This document shows positions 9,368 to 16,871 of a DNA stretch of 63,999 nucleotides, piece after piece. The translations under genes were made by a program, and so were the position numbers. This DNA is from Pseudomonas sp. (GTDB taxonomy: Bacteria > Pseudomonadota > Gammaproteobacteria > Pseudomonadales > Pseudomonadaceae), in NCBI RefSeq assembly GCF_030684895.1, contig NZ_JAUXXP010000014.1, positions 1 through 63,999 of the forward strand, given 5' to 3'. Position 1 is the stretch's first letter. Each line of letters starts with the position of its first letter. The notes under the pieces were generated by a model. It ran no database searches, was not told the origin of the DNA, and was given only the letters and a program-made list of their open reading frames with translations.

Positions 9368-10669
9368 TCAGTGCAGCTTAAGACGCGGCTCAGTGCTGCG
9401 GCCGATGCGGTCGCCAAGCATCATCAACAGTGTGCGGGTCACGCCATACAGGGCGATCTGGTGCATGCGGTAGAGCGACACATAGAACATTCTGGCCAGC
9501 CAGCCTTCGAGCATGACGCTGCCGGTCAGGTTGCCCATCAGGTTGCCGACCGCCGAGAAGGTCGACAGCGAGATCAGTGAGCCGTAATCGCGGTAGCGGT
9601 ATTCCGGCAGCGTTTTGCCCTCGATGCGCAGTTTCAGCGATTTTGCCAGCAATGAGGCTTGCTGATGCGCCGCTTGTGCGCGCGGCGGTACGTTGCGCCC
9701 TTCGCTGCCGGGTTGTGGGCAGGCGGCGCAGTCGCCGAAGGCAAAGATGTTGTCGTCCAGAGTTGTCTGCAGCGTCAGGTGTACTTGCAGCTGGTTGATG
9801 CGATTGCTTTCCAGGCCGTCCAACTCTTTAAGGAAATCAGGTGCGCGAATACCAGCGGCCCAGACTTTCAGGGTGGCCGGAATAACCTGGCCTTGCGCGG
9901 TATGCAGCGCTTCGCGAGTGACCTGGCTGACGGCAGCGGCGGTGAGTACGGTTACGCCGAGTTTCTCCAGGGTCTTATGCACGGGCTGGCTGATCCGCTC
10001 CGGCAGGGCAGGCAAGACCCTGGGGCCGGCTTCGATCAGGGTGATGCGCATGTTTTCCGGGCTGATCCGGTCCAGGCCATAGGCCGCCAGTTCGCGCGCG
10101 GCGTGGTGCAATTCGGCGGCCAGTTCCACGCCCGTGGCCCCGGCGCCGACGATGGCGATGTTGATCAGCTCGGTGGTTTCACTCTGGCTGGCGTGGGCGC
10201 GCAGGTAATGGCTGAGCAGCTGGTGATGGAAGCGTTCGGCCTGCTCGCGGGTGTCGAGAAACAGGCAGTGTTCGGCGGCGCCCGCAGTGCCGAAATCATT
10301 GGTGGTGCTGCCCACGGCGATGACCAGGCTGTCATAGCTCAGCTCGCGCGCAGGCATCAGCACCTGGCCGTGGTCGTCCAGGGTGGCGGCCAGGCTGATG
10401 CGTTTTTCCGCGCGGTTGAGGTCGCACATCCGGCCTAGCTGGAACTCGAAATGATTCCACTTGGCCTGGGCCACGTAGTTCAGTTCGTCGCCGGAGGAGT
10501 TCAGCGAGCCGGCGGCTACTTCGTGCAGCAGCGGTTTCCAGATATGCGTCAGGTTGGCGTCGACCAGGGTGATTCTGGCTTGGCCGCGTTTACCTAAGGT
10601 TCTACCCAGGCGGGTAGCAAGCTCCAGTCCGCCGGCGCCGCCGCCGACAATTACGATTTGATGAGTCAT
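9368..10669 (-). CDS. ndh: Type II NADH dehydrogenase (NDH-2)
   Basis: A single-subunit flavoenzyme that oxidises NADH and reduces ubiquinone at the inner face of the cytoplasmic membrane without pumping protons. The 433-aa protein begins with an FAD-binding dinucleotide fold (VIVGGGAGGLELA) and has a second, NAD-binding fold in the middle (IVGAGATGVELAAEL). A late motif FAFGDCA is typical of FAD closure in this family. The C-terminal region is amphipathic (SLYRMHQIALYG...) and would anchor it to the membrane. It has its own start (MTHQIVIVG), with the small DUF3094 gene upstream on the same strand. Confidence 0.94.
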   Translation of the reverse strand: MTHQIVIVGGGAGGLELATRLGRTLGKRGQARITLVDANLTHIWKPLLHEVAAGSLNSSGDELNYVAQAKWNHFEFQLGRMCDLNRAEKRISLAATLDDHGQVLMPARELSYDSLVIAVGSTTNDFGTAGAAEHCLFLDTREQAERFHHQLLSHYLRAHASQSETTELINIAIVGAGATGVELAAELHHAARELAAYGLDRISPENMRITLIEAGPRVLPALPERISQPVHKTLEKLGVTVLTAAAVSQVTREALHTAQGQVIPATLKVWAAGIRAPDFLKELDGLESNRINQLQVHLTLQTTLDDNIFAFGDCAACPQPGSEGRNVPPRAQAAHQQASLLAKSLKLRIEGKTLPEYRYRDYGSLISLSTFSAVGNLMGNLTGSVMLEGWLARMFYVSLYRMHQIALYGVTRTLLMMLGDRIGRSTEPRLKLH

Positions 10670-10732
10670 CAGACACGCTCACAAGGCTTTTAAGAAAAAG
10701 TGGCGAGTCGCTGTGGGCGAGCGCAAAGCAGC

Positions 10733-10906
10733 TCATAGCACCAATCGACTCAGAAGACGGCTCAGCACACCCAGGCCAATCGTGACTATCACGATGATCA
10801 GCAGCAGCCGCCAAACCTTGAACGGCTGGCGCTCGACCTGATGCTGCGGAGCGCTGAGGTATTGCTCGACACGTTTTTGATCATCAGGGTTCAGGCGACT
10901 GGACAT
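10733..10906 (-). CDS. DUF3094 small membrane protein
   Basis: A 57-residue frame starting MSSRLNPDDQKRVEQYL, with a basic linker and one strongly hydrophobic segment of about 18 residues (WRLLLIIVIVTIGLGVL, about residues 32-48) close to the C-terminus. It matches my memory of the Pseudomonas DUF3094 family, which are single-span inner-membrane proteins of unknown function. It is encoded just upstream of ndh on the same strand, with 63 bp between, so they may be cotranscribed. Confidence 0.82.
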   Translation of the reverse strand: MSSRLNPDDQKRVEQYLSAPQHQVERQPFKVWRLLLIIVIVTIGLGVLSRLLSRLVL

Positions 10907-10987
10907 GCGTGCCTCGAATTAAGGGCCGGTAGGCAATTGACCGAAGTCGATTGCCGGCTTAAGTGGTGGGCATTCTAGCTGCGTGGC

Positions 10988-11482
10988 TTACAAAGGCTCA
11001 ACGCGTAGGGCGTCATTCAGGCGAATAATGCCCCCTTGTAGCACGCGCGCGGTAATTCCGCCGTGGCCGCGCATGGCCTGAAAGGTGCCAAGCCCCAGGC
11101 GTTCCTCCAGCTTGGCGCAGGGTTGGCACCAGCCGGTGGTTTCCAAAATCGCCTGGCCGAGGCGAAAACGGCGGCCCTTGAGGCTGAACAGGTTGATGCC
11201 GCTGATGGCGATATTGCGCCGCAGCTCAGGCGCACTGATCGGTTGTTCGGCAGGGCGGCCCATCAAGGCGCTGATCACTGCCAGGTGTTCCCATTGAATC
11301 AGGGTGACTTGCCTGGCATTGCGCGGCCCCGGCCGACTGTGGTCGCCGGTAAGGCCGGCTTCGCGGCGTGCTTCGACGGCATCCAGCTGGATCATTTCTG
11401 CTCGCGAGGCAGGGCGCACGCCAATCCAGCGCACGCAGCCTTGTTGCGGCACGGTTGCAAGCAGTTCGTGCAAAGGGCTCAC
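10988..11482 (-). CDS. MOSC domain protein
   Basis: A stand-alone MOSC domain (164 aa). MOSC domains bind molybdenum cofactor or deliver sulphur, and this subfamily (YiiM-like) is linked to reduction of N-hydroxylated compounds. The conserved blocks are GLTGDHSRPG, ELRRNIAISGINL and the cysteine-containing CQPCAKLEERLG. The start is taken as GTG 11482, which overlaps the TGA of the DUF1780 gene in a GTGA junction and so indicates translational coupling. The longer open frame upstream would overlap that gene by more than 100 bases and is not family-like. Confidence 0.88.
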   Translation of the reverse strand: MSPLHELLATVPQQGCVRWIGVRPASRAEMIQLDAVEARREAGLTGDHSRPGPRNARQVTLIQWEHLAVISALMGRPAEQPISAPELRRNIAISGINLFSLKGRRFRLGQAILETTGWCQPCAKLEERLGLGTFQAMRGHGGITARVLQGGIIRLNDALRVEPL

Positions 11483-12108
11483 AGGCTGATGCCTACGTCG
11501 AACAACACCGAACGACCGAGGTTGTGGCGCAGAAAGTCTGGAGCGTCCGGATGGGCGAACAGCACGCGGGCAAAGGTCGGGCCGACCAGTGACAGCGAGC
11601 GCCAACCCTGGCGGAGAAACTCGGTCGGCGGCGGGAAGTGGCTATTGAAGTCCGGCACGGCGCGCTTGAGGTTGACGTAGGCGAGCAGGTCCAGCTCGCC
11701 CAGGTCGAGGCCGCGCTCTTTATAGTTGTGGGCTTTTTTGCGCAGGGTTGGCGTCAGCCGTTGTTGCAGCTCGGCGGCGGCGATGCGCCGTGGTTTGGCT
11801 TCGCGGCGCACCAGTTGGCTGAGGGAGAATGCGCTGCGTCGCCGCTCCAGTTCGGCGCGCCATTCATCATTCAGGCGGCGGCCCTCGTCGAGGACGAAAA
11901 ACACTTCAAAGCTCGCCTCGCGGAACAACACGTCAGGCGGTTCATGGCCGGCGGCGCTGAACTCATCCAGGCGGTGGCTGACGTTCAGCGCCTGCAGCAG
12001 GCGCTGGCAGACCCAGCGCTCACGCTCCCACTTGCGCGCGTTGGAGAGAAAGGCGTTGGCTTGTTCGGCCTGGTGCGTCAACAGACGCAGGTAATCGGAG
12101 TCATCCAT
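11479..12108 (-). CDS. DUF1780 family protein
   Basis: A 209-aa soluble protein (MDDSDYLRLLTHQAEQANAFL...) matching the DUF1780 family of pseudomonads, which I recall as having a nuclease-like fold but no established role. It has a charged helical N-terminus, a central VLFREASFEVFFVLDE block and a conserved C-terminal LRHNLGRSVLFDVG. It overlaps the MOSC gene by 4 bases, so they form a two-gene unit. No catalytic triad can be assigned with confidence from reading alone. Confidence 0.82.
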   Translation of the reverse strand: MDDSDYLRLLTHQAEQANAFLSNARKWERERWVCQRLLQALNVSHRLDEFSAAGHEPPDVLFREASFEVFFVLDEGRRLNDEWRAELERRRSAFSLSQLVRREAKPRRIAAAELQQRLTPTLRKKAHNYKERGLDLGELDLLAYVNLKRAVPDFNSHFPPPTEFLRQGWRSLSLVGPTFARVLFAHPDAPDFLRHNLGRSVLFDVGISL

Positions 12109-12200
12109 GGGCTCAGCTTAGCCTGCGCGGTTGGGTTGTTGGTATCCCCGGCGTGACAGGATGTTTTTCGTGTTGCTTGGCCCATGCAGCCGTTCAGTGC

Positions 12201-12324
12201 GTAGCCTGGATAAGCCCCGGCGCAATCCGGGGCATATTCGACGGCGCAGCTGTGGCCATGCCTTATATGGCTGATCCGCCCCGCTGGCGCGCTCCCGGAC
12301 TGCGCTGCGCTTATCCGGGCTACG
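12201..12324. repeat. GTAGCCTGGATAAGC palindromic repeat
   Basis: The arms GTAGCCTGGATAAGC (left) and GCTTATCCGGGCTAC (right) are inverted copies about 95 bp apart, with an internal CCCCGGCGCAATCCGGGG hairpin. The element fills most of the 298-bp gap between the DUF1780 gene and the membrane protein gene. Relatives are at 14.6, 36.55, 37.34, 50.03 and 54.93 kb. Confidence 0.78.
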
Positions 12325-12406
12325 TCTCTGCCTTGCTCATCTTCTAATTTCGCAGGCAAGATCCGGGTTGCTGGCGCGCTCTGCCGTCGGCTTATCGGGA
12401 GAAACC

Positions 12407-13096
12407 ATGATCGCTGCCGAACTGCTGCAGCCCGCCACGCAGCTGGCCGGCTGGTTGCTCTATCTGCCGCTGCTGTGCTGGGCGATTTGGCGTGCGCCCT
12501 GGGTTGAGCTGTGCAGTGATCTGCGCCGCCAACACCTGCTTTGCGGCACGGCGCTGGCGCTATTTGTGTTGTGGCTGGTGCGGCGGGATTTCGACTCGGG
12601 CCTGTCCTATCACTTTATCGGCATGACGGCGGTTACCTTGCTGCTGGATTGGCCCCTGGCCATGCTGGTGGGGTTGATTGCCCAGCTGGGCTTGCTGGCG
12701 CTGGGCCGGCAGGACTTGGCCGCGCTGGGCGTTAACGGCGTGCTGCTGGTGGTGATTCCCGTGTGGGTGACCGAGGCCTGCGCGCTGTGGGTCGAGAAAA
12801 AACAACCGCGCAACCTGTTCGTCTACATCTTCTGCAGCGGCTTCTTCGCTGCGGCGCTGGCTGCATTGCTGTGTATTGCGGCCGCCTTCACCTTGCTCTG
12901 GATAGATGGTCTATTCCCGATGCCGCCCTGGCTGGAGGATTTTATCGGCTACCTCTGGCTGGTGATTTTCCCTGAGGCCTTTATCAACGGCATGCTGGTG
13001 ACAGCGCTGGTGGTGTTCTATCCGGATTGGCTGGAAACCTTCAACCGCACGCGCTATCTGGCCGCGCCCTGGAAGGATGATGATCTGCCGCGCTGA
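12407..13096 (+). CDS. Integral membrane protein, CbiM-like ECF permease family
   Basis: A 229-aa very hydrophobic protein with about six predicted membrane spans (for example LAGWLLYLPLLCWAIW, ALALFVLWLV and FFAAALAALLCIAAAF). The central ...FPEAFINGMLVTALVVFYPDW block resembles CbiM-type energy-coupling-factor permeases, and as I recall homologues are annotated that way. No ATPase or CbiN/Q partner is nearby, so cobalt or nickel transport is not supported by context. The start ATG 12407 follows GGGAGAAACC, a plausible ribosome-binding site. Confidence 0.75.
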   Translation: MIAAELLQPATQLAGWLLYLPLLCWAIWRAPWVELCSDLRRQHLLCGTALALFVLWLVRRDFDSGLSYHFIGMTAVTLLLDWPLAMLVGLIAQLGLLALGRQDLAALGVNGVLLVVIPVWVTEACALWVEKKQPRNLFVYIFCSGFFAAALAALLCIAAAFTLLWIDGLFPMPPWLEDFIGYLWLVIFPEAFINGMLVTALVVFYPDWLETFNRTRYLAAPWKDDDLPR

Positions 13097-13133
13097 TGGC
13101 GTGCCCTTCAGTGTTTCGATTGCGTTGCGTGGG

Positions 13134-13147
13134 TTGATCTAGATCAA
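13134..13147 (+). promoter_or_regulatory. Anr/FNR box
   Basis: TTGATCTAGATCAA is a perfect match to the FNR/Anr consensus TTGAT-N4-ATCAA and a full palindrome. It is centred about 60 bp before the start of the 71-aa gene. If it acts at -41.5, transcription would begin near 13182, leaving a leader of about 19 nt that contains the GAGAGGG ribosome-binding region. Confidence 0.8.
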
Positions 13148-13200
13148 GCTGCGCGAACGGCTATGCGCGATCTTGCATCTATCAGCAGAGAGGGCGTGAG

Positions 13201-13416
13201 ATGGGTGGGCATCAATGGGCAAGGCAGGTAATCGAGCAGAGTTTGCAGGGCGTCGAGGCGCAGGGTTTTGATCAGGCTATGGCGTTGCGGGCATTGCTCA
13301 GCGCCGTGGTCGAGCGTAGCCGGGCAGGGCGCAACGCGGCGGATCTGGCCGCAGAGCTGCAGTTTCTCGCGGACAATCTGGATGACGAGCGCGATTACAG
13401 CTTTATGCGGCCCTGA
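13201..13416 (+). CDS. Conserved small acidic protein, probably oxygen-regulated
   Basis: A 71-aa soluble protein, MGGHQWARQVIEQSLQG..., largely helical, ending in LADNLDDERDYSFMRP. I do not recognise a domain. I believe a similar small gene follows the upstream membrane protein gene in P. aeruginosa, but that is from memory. Its reality is supported by the AGAGAGGGCGTGAG leader directly before ATG 13201 and by a perfect Anr box placed at promoter distance. The function is unknown; a low-oxygen role is inferred only from the box. Confidence 0.72.
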   Translation: MGGHQWARQVIEQSLQGVEAQGFDQAMALRALLSAVVERSRAGRNAADLAAELQFLADNLDDERDYSFMRP

Positions 13417-13453
13417 CTATTGAGTATCGCGACACGGATAATCTGCCGTTCCC

Positions 13454-13520
13454 GTGGGAGGGGCTTTGGCCGCGATTCCTTCGGCGCTTTCAAGTTAATC
13501 GCGGCTAAAGCACCTCGCAA
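13454..13520. repeat. REP palindrome, GTGGGAGGGGCTTTGGCCGCGA family
   Basis: GTGGGAGGGGCTTTGGCCGCGA at the left and TCGCGGCTAAAGCACCTCGCA at the right form an imperfect inverted pair. It is a common Pseudomonas REP class; another copy is at 14699-14755. Confidence 0.78.
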
Positions 13521-13582
13521 GGCGCCTGGCATGGCACCGACATTTCAGGATGGTTGCGATGCGGGCGAGTTCTGCGATCTCT

Positions 13583-13650
13583 GTAGGAGCGGGCCATGCC
13601 CGCGATGCTTTTGCTTAATCTCGATGTGTGGGCAAGCCCGCTTCCACAGG
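13583..13650. repeat. Paired REP, GTAGGAGCGGGCCATGCCCGCGA family
   Basis: The left copy GTAGGAGCGGGCCATGCCCGCGA (13584-13606) and a diverged inverted copy GTGGGCAAGCCCGCTTCCACAGG (about 13627-13649) make a head-to-head pair in the gap between the 71-aa gene and yacG. Confidence 0.78.
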
Positions 13651-13688
13651 CACAACAGCCAGTTCAGCGTGACCGTCTCAACAGTCTG

Positions 13689-13889
13689 TTAGTGCTCGCG
13701 CGGCGGCAACTCGCCAGAGAACACATCATCCTCTAGTGGGTTGCCGGCAATCGCATGCTCTTCCGAGGCCCAGGCGCCGAGGTCGATCAGCTTGCAGCGT
13801 TCAGAGCAAAATGGCCGGCTCGGGCTTTGCGGGCCCCATTCGACGGGCGCGCTGCAGGTAGGGCAGGCGACTAGGGTTGGTGTGCTCAT
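13689..13889 (-). CDS. yacG: DNA gyrase inhibitor YacG (zinc-finger)
   Basis: A 66-aa protein with the YacG zinc site CPTC...CSERC (Cys about 9, 12, 28 and 32) and the LIDLGAWA segment typical of the family. YacG binds GyrB and inhibits gyrase in E. coli. Its ATG overlaps the TGA of coaE (ATGA), so the pair is translationally coupled, the order seen across gammaproteobacteria. Confidence 0.95.
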   Translation of the reverse strand: MSTPTLVACPTCSAPVEWGPQSPSRPFCSERCKLIDLGAWASEEHAIAGNPLEDDVFSGELPPREH

Positions 13890-14500
13890 GTTTGGCCTCC
13901 GCGTAGGCTCAGGTAAAAGGTGTGGAGTCGTTCCACTTCGGCTCGCAGCCAGGGCAAGTCTTGATCATTGAGCAGTACGTCATGGGCATGTCGCAGGCGC
14001 TCTTCACGGCTGACCTGGGCCTTGAGAATGGCTTGTACTTGCTCGCTGGTACTCTGGTCACGAGCCATGGTGCGCTGCATTTGCAGCTGCTCGGGGGCGT
14101 CCACCACCAGTATGCGCTGGGTTAGCTTGTGCTGGCCTGACTCGACCAGCAATGGCGAAACCAGAATGGCATAGGGTGATTCTGCACGCGCCAGGTACTG
14201 GATGATTTCCTGGCCGATCAGCGGATGCAGCAGCGCTTCGAGCCAGCGGCGCTCGTCCGCATCGGCAAAAATCCGGTTGCGCAGTGCTGTGCGATTAAGC
14301 TGGCCGTCGGCCTGCAACACATCACTGCCGAAGTGCTCGGCGATCTTGGTTAGCGCCGGCTTGCCAGGCGCAACCACCCAGCGTGCGGCATGGTCAGCAT
14401 CGACCAGATGCACGCCAAGATCGATAAAGTGCTGGGCCACAGCGCTCTTGCCACTGCCAATGCCGCCGGTAAGGCCAAGAATCCAGGGTTTTGTCGTCAA
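13886..14500 (-). CDS. coaE: Dephospho-CoA kinase CoaE
   Basis: CoaE catalyses the last step of coenzyme A synthesis, phosphorylating dephospho-CoA. The P-loop [16 protein letters not shown] is near the N-terminus and [10 protein letters not shown] follows, both family hallmarks; [10 protein letters not shown] and [12 protein letters not shown] complete it. The best start is TTG at 14500 (TTG-ACG-ACA-AAA, giving [13 protein letters not shown]), 204 aa. The upstream ATG at 14581 would run through a REP element. It lies between the pilus gene pilD and yacG in the usual Pseudomonas order, although 268 bp of repeats separate it from pilD. Confidence 0.93.
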   Translation of the reverse strand: MTTKPWILGLTGGIGSGKSAVAQHFIDLGVHLVDADHAARWVVAPGKPALTKIAEHFGSDVLQADGQLNRTALRNRIFADADERRWLEALLHPLIGQEIIQYLARAESPYAILVSPLLVESGQHKLTQRILVVDAPEQLQMQRTMARDQSTSEQVQAILKAQVSREERLRHAHDVLLNDQDLPWLRAEVERLHTFYLSLRGGQT

Positions 14501-14566
14501 CGTGCGCGCTCGTGTCAGCCATCCAGGGGCGCGATTGTAGTGCAGCTGCTTGGCTGCTGGCGAACA

Positions 14567-14755
14567 GTAGGAGCGGGCCATGCCCGCGAAAGATATGGGC
14601 GTTTCTACGGGCCTGCTGGATGGCCAGCGGAAACGTAGCCCGGATGCAATCCGGGGCGGTGGTGATTTCTCCCGGATTGCCTCCGTGCTAAGCCTTTAGA
14701 AGGGGATTTAGCCGCGACAGCTCTTGAGCCGCTCGCCGCTAAAGCGCCTTCCACC
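14567..14755. repeat. Cluster of three REP-type palindromes between coaE and pilD
   Basis: In order: a GTAGGAGCGGGCCATGCCCGCGA copy (14568-14590, with a TTTCTACGGGCC remnant after it); a GTAGCCCGGATGCAATCCGGGG element (14635-14690, right arm CCCGGATTGCCTCCGTGCTA); and a GAAGGGGATTTAGCCGCGA element (14699-14755, right arm CGCCGCTAAAGCGCCTTCCAC). Three different families lie end to end in 190 bp and no gene is seen. Confidence 0.78.
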
Positions 14756-14768
14756 ACTGGTGGCTTGA

Positions 14769-15638
14769 TTAGAACCCGGCAATCTGCAGATAGCTGGAAG
14801 TGATTTGCTCACCCCAAAGTAAGGCAATCCAACCGGCAATCGCCAGGTAAGGGCCGAAAGGGATGGGCGTGCTGGTCTCCGCGTTACGCAAGCGCAGCAT
14901 GATCAAACCCAGCACCGCACCAACCAGCGACGATAGCAATATCGTCAGCGGCAATACCTGCCAACCACCCCAGGCACCGAGCATCGCCAGCAGCTTGAAA
15001 TCGCCATAGCCCATGCCTTCCTTGCCAGTCACCAGTTTGAACAGCCAGTACACCGACCACAGGCTCAAGTAGCCGGCAATTGCGCCCCAGAGCGCATCCT
15101 CCAAGCTGGTAAACAGGCCGAAGCTATTGGCGATTAAACCGAGCCACAGTAACGGCAGTACCAGTGAGTCCGGTAGCAGCTGGTGATCAGCATCGATCAG
15201 GCTCATCGCCAGCAGGCCCCAGGTCAACAGCAACATCGCGCCAGCTTGCCAAGTAAAGCCGAAGTGCCAGGCGATAAAAGCTGACAACAAGCCACACGCT
15301 AGCTCTACCAGGGGGTAGCGAAGGCTGATGTGGGTTTTGCAACTGGAGCATTTACCGCGCAGAAACAGGTAGCTGATAACCGGAATGTTTTCCCAGGGCT
15401 TTATTTCATGGGCGCAGTGCGGGCAGCTTGAGTTGGGTAATATCAGATTGAAGGTTGCTGTCTGAGGCTCCGCGGGCAAATCCAATATCTCTCGAGCCTG
15501 GCTGCGCCAGTCGCGCTGCATTATTTTGGGCAGGCGATAAACCACCACATTGAGAAAGCTGCCAATTAAAAGACCTAGTAGCAGGCCTATACAAACAAAG
15601 GCCGGCAAATTGCCGGCCAGAAAATTGATAAGGGTCAT
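14769..15638 (-). CDS. pilD: Prepilin peptidase / N-methyltransferase PilD
   Basis: The bifunctional inner-membrane aspartyl protease that cleaves type IV prepilins and type II pseudopilins after the leader glycine and methylates the new N-terminus. At 289 aa it has the N-terminal cytoplasmic loop with the zinc-binding tetracysteine (CPHC...CSSC) and then several membrane spans. The two catalytic aspartates are in SLIDADHQLLPD and GYGDFKLLAMLG. It ends 3 bases from the start of the next gene upstream (pilC), in the order pilB-pilC-pilD. Confidence 0.96.
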   Translation of the reverse strand: MTLINFLAGNLPAFVCIGLLLGLLIGSFLNVVVYRLPKIMQRDWRSQAREILDLPAEPQTATFNLILPNSSCPHCAHEIKPWENIPVISYLFLRGKCSSCKTHISLRYPLVELACGLLSAFIAWHFGFTWQAGAMLLLTWGLLAMSLIDADHQLLPDSLVLPLLWLGLIANSFGLFTSLEDALWGAIAGYLSLWSVYWLFKLVTGKEGMGYGDFKLLAMLGAWGGWQVLPLTILLSSLVGAVLGLIMLRLRNAETSTPIPFGPYLAIAGWIALLWGEQITSSYLQIAGF

Positions 15639-15641
15639 TGT

Positions 15642-16868
15642 TTAGCCACCGACCACGCTGCCCAGTTGGAAAATTGGTAGGTACATGGCAATGATCAAAC
15701 CGCCCACCAGTACACCCAATACGGCCATTATCATCGGTTCTATCAGCGTGGCCATATTGTCGACCATGTCATCAACGGCGTCCTCATAAAAGGTTGCCAC
15801 CTTGTCGAGCATGGCATCCAGTGCTCCAGATTCTTCACCAATGGCGGTCATTTGTACTGCCAGGCTAGGGAATACATTGGTTGAGCGCATAGCAAAGTTC
15901 AATTGCACGCCGCTGGAAACATCTAGCTTGATTTTATTGACTGCATTTTTGAAGACGATATTGCCGGTTGCGCCGGAAACCGAATCGAGTGCTTCAACCA
16001 AGGGCACGCCCGCAGAAAAGGTGGTAGACAAGGTGCGAGCATAACGAGCGACTGCAGATTTATAGAGAATGTCGCCAATGACCGGTAATTTCAGCAGTGA
16101 GCGATCCAGCCAATTGCGAAAGCCCTCTGAACGCTTACGCGCTTCTTTAAAGATAAAGGCAAAGGCAAACAGGGCGACCATGATCAAAAACCACCATTTT
16201 TGTAACCCTTTCGATAGCGCCACGACCATCTGAGTAAAAGCCGGAAGTTCAGCTCCAAAACTCTTGAATACGTCCTCGAACGCCGGCACAACCTTGAGCA
16301 GCAGAATGGTGGTGACAATAACCGCTACTACGATGACGGAGATCGGGTAGGTCATTGCTTTTTTGATTTTTGCTTTGAGTGCTTCGGTTTTCTCTTTATA
16401 GGAGGCCACTCGATCAAGTAGCGTTTCTAGGGCGCCAGCCTGCTCGCCGGAGTCCACCAAGTTGCAGTAGAGGTCATCGAAATACAGGGGCTGTTTGCGC
16501 AGTGCAGAGGCGAAGGAGTTACCGGCTGCTACCTCCTCTTTCAGGTCATCCACGATTTTGCGCATATTGGGGTTTTCAAAGCCCTCGCTGATGATCTCGA
16601 AGCTTTGCAATAAAGGCACGCCAGCCTTCATCATGGTTGCCATTTGTCGAGTAAACAGGGCGATGTCCAGCGGCTTGACCTTTTTACCAGCGCTAAATAA
16701 CGAGGCGGCCTTCTTGCGCACCTTGGTTGGGTTGACGCCTTGCTTGCGCAGCTGCGCCTTGACCAAAGCTGGGTTTGCGCCGCTTAACTCTCCCTTTATT
16801 TTCGCGCCTTGCTTATTGGTGCCCTCCCAGATGAATGTGCTGGTTTTTAGAGCTTTTGTCGTCGCCAT
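15642..16868 (-). CDS. pilC: Type IV pilus inner-membrane platform protein PilC
   Basis: PilC is the polytopic platform on which the PilB and PilT ATPases act. The 408-aa protein has the duplicated GspF/PilC domain, seen in FTRQMATMMKAGVPLLQSFEI and again in YARTLSTTFSAGVPLVEAL. Three hydrophobic spans occur at about 180-205, 225-245 and at the C-terminus. A 3-bp gap separates it from both pilB and pilD, so the three form one operon. Confidence 0.96.
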   Translation of the reverse strand: MATTKALKTSTFIWEGTNKQGAKIKGELSGANPALVKAQLRKQGVNPTKVRKKAASLFSAGKKVKPLDIALFTRQMATMMKAGVPLLQSFEIISEGFENPNMRKIVDDLKEEVAAGNSFASALRKQPLYFDDLYCNLVDSGEQAGALETLLDRVASYKEKTEALKAKIKKAMTYPISVIVVAVIVTTILLLKVVPAFEDVFKSFGAELPAFTQMVVALSKGLQKWWFLIMVALFAFAFIFKEARKRSEGFRNWLDRSLLKLPVIGDILYKSAVARYARTLSTTFSAGVPLVEALDSVSGATGNIVFKNAVNKIKLDVSSGVQLNFAMRSTNVFPSLAVQMTAIGEESGALDAMLDKVATFYEDAVDDMVDNMATLIEPMIMAVLGVLVGGLIIAMYLPIFQLGSVVGG

Positions 16869-16871
16869 GGG

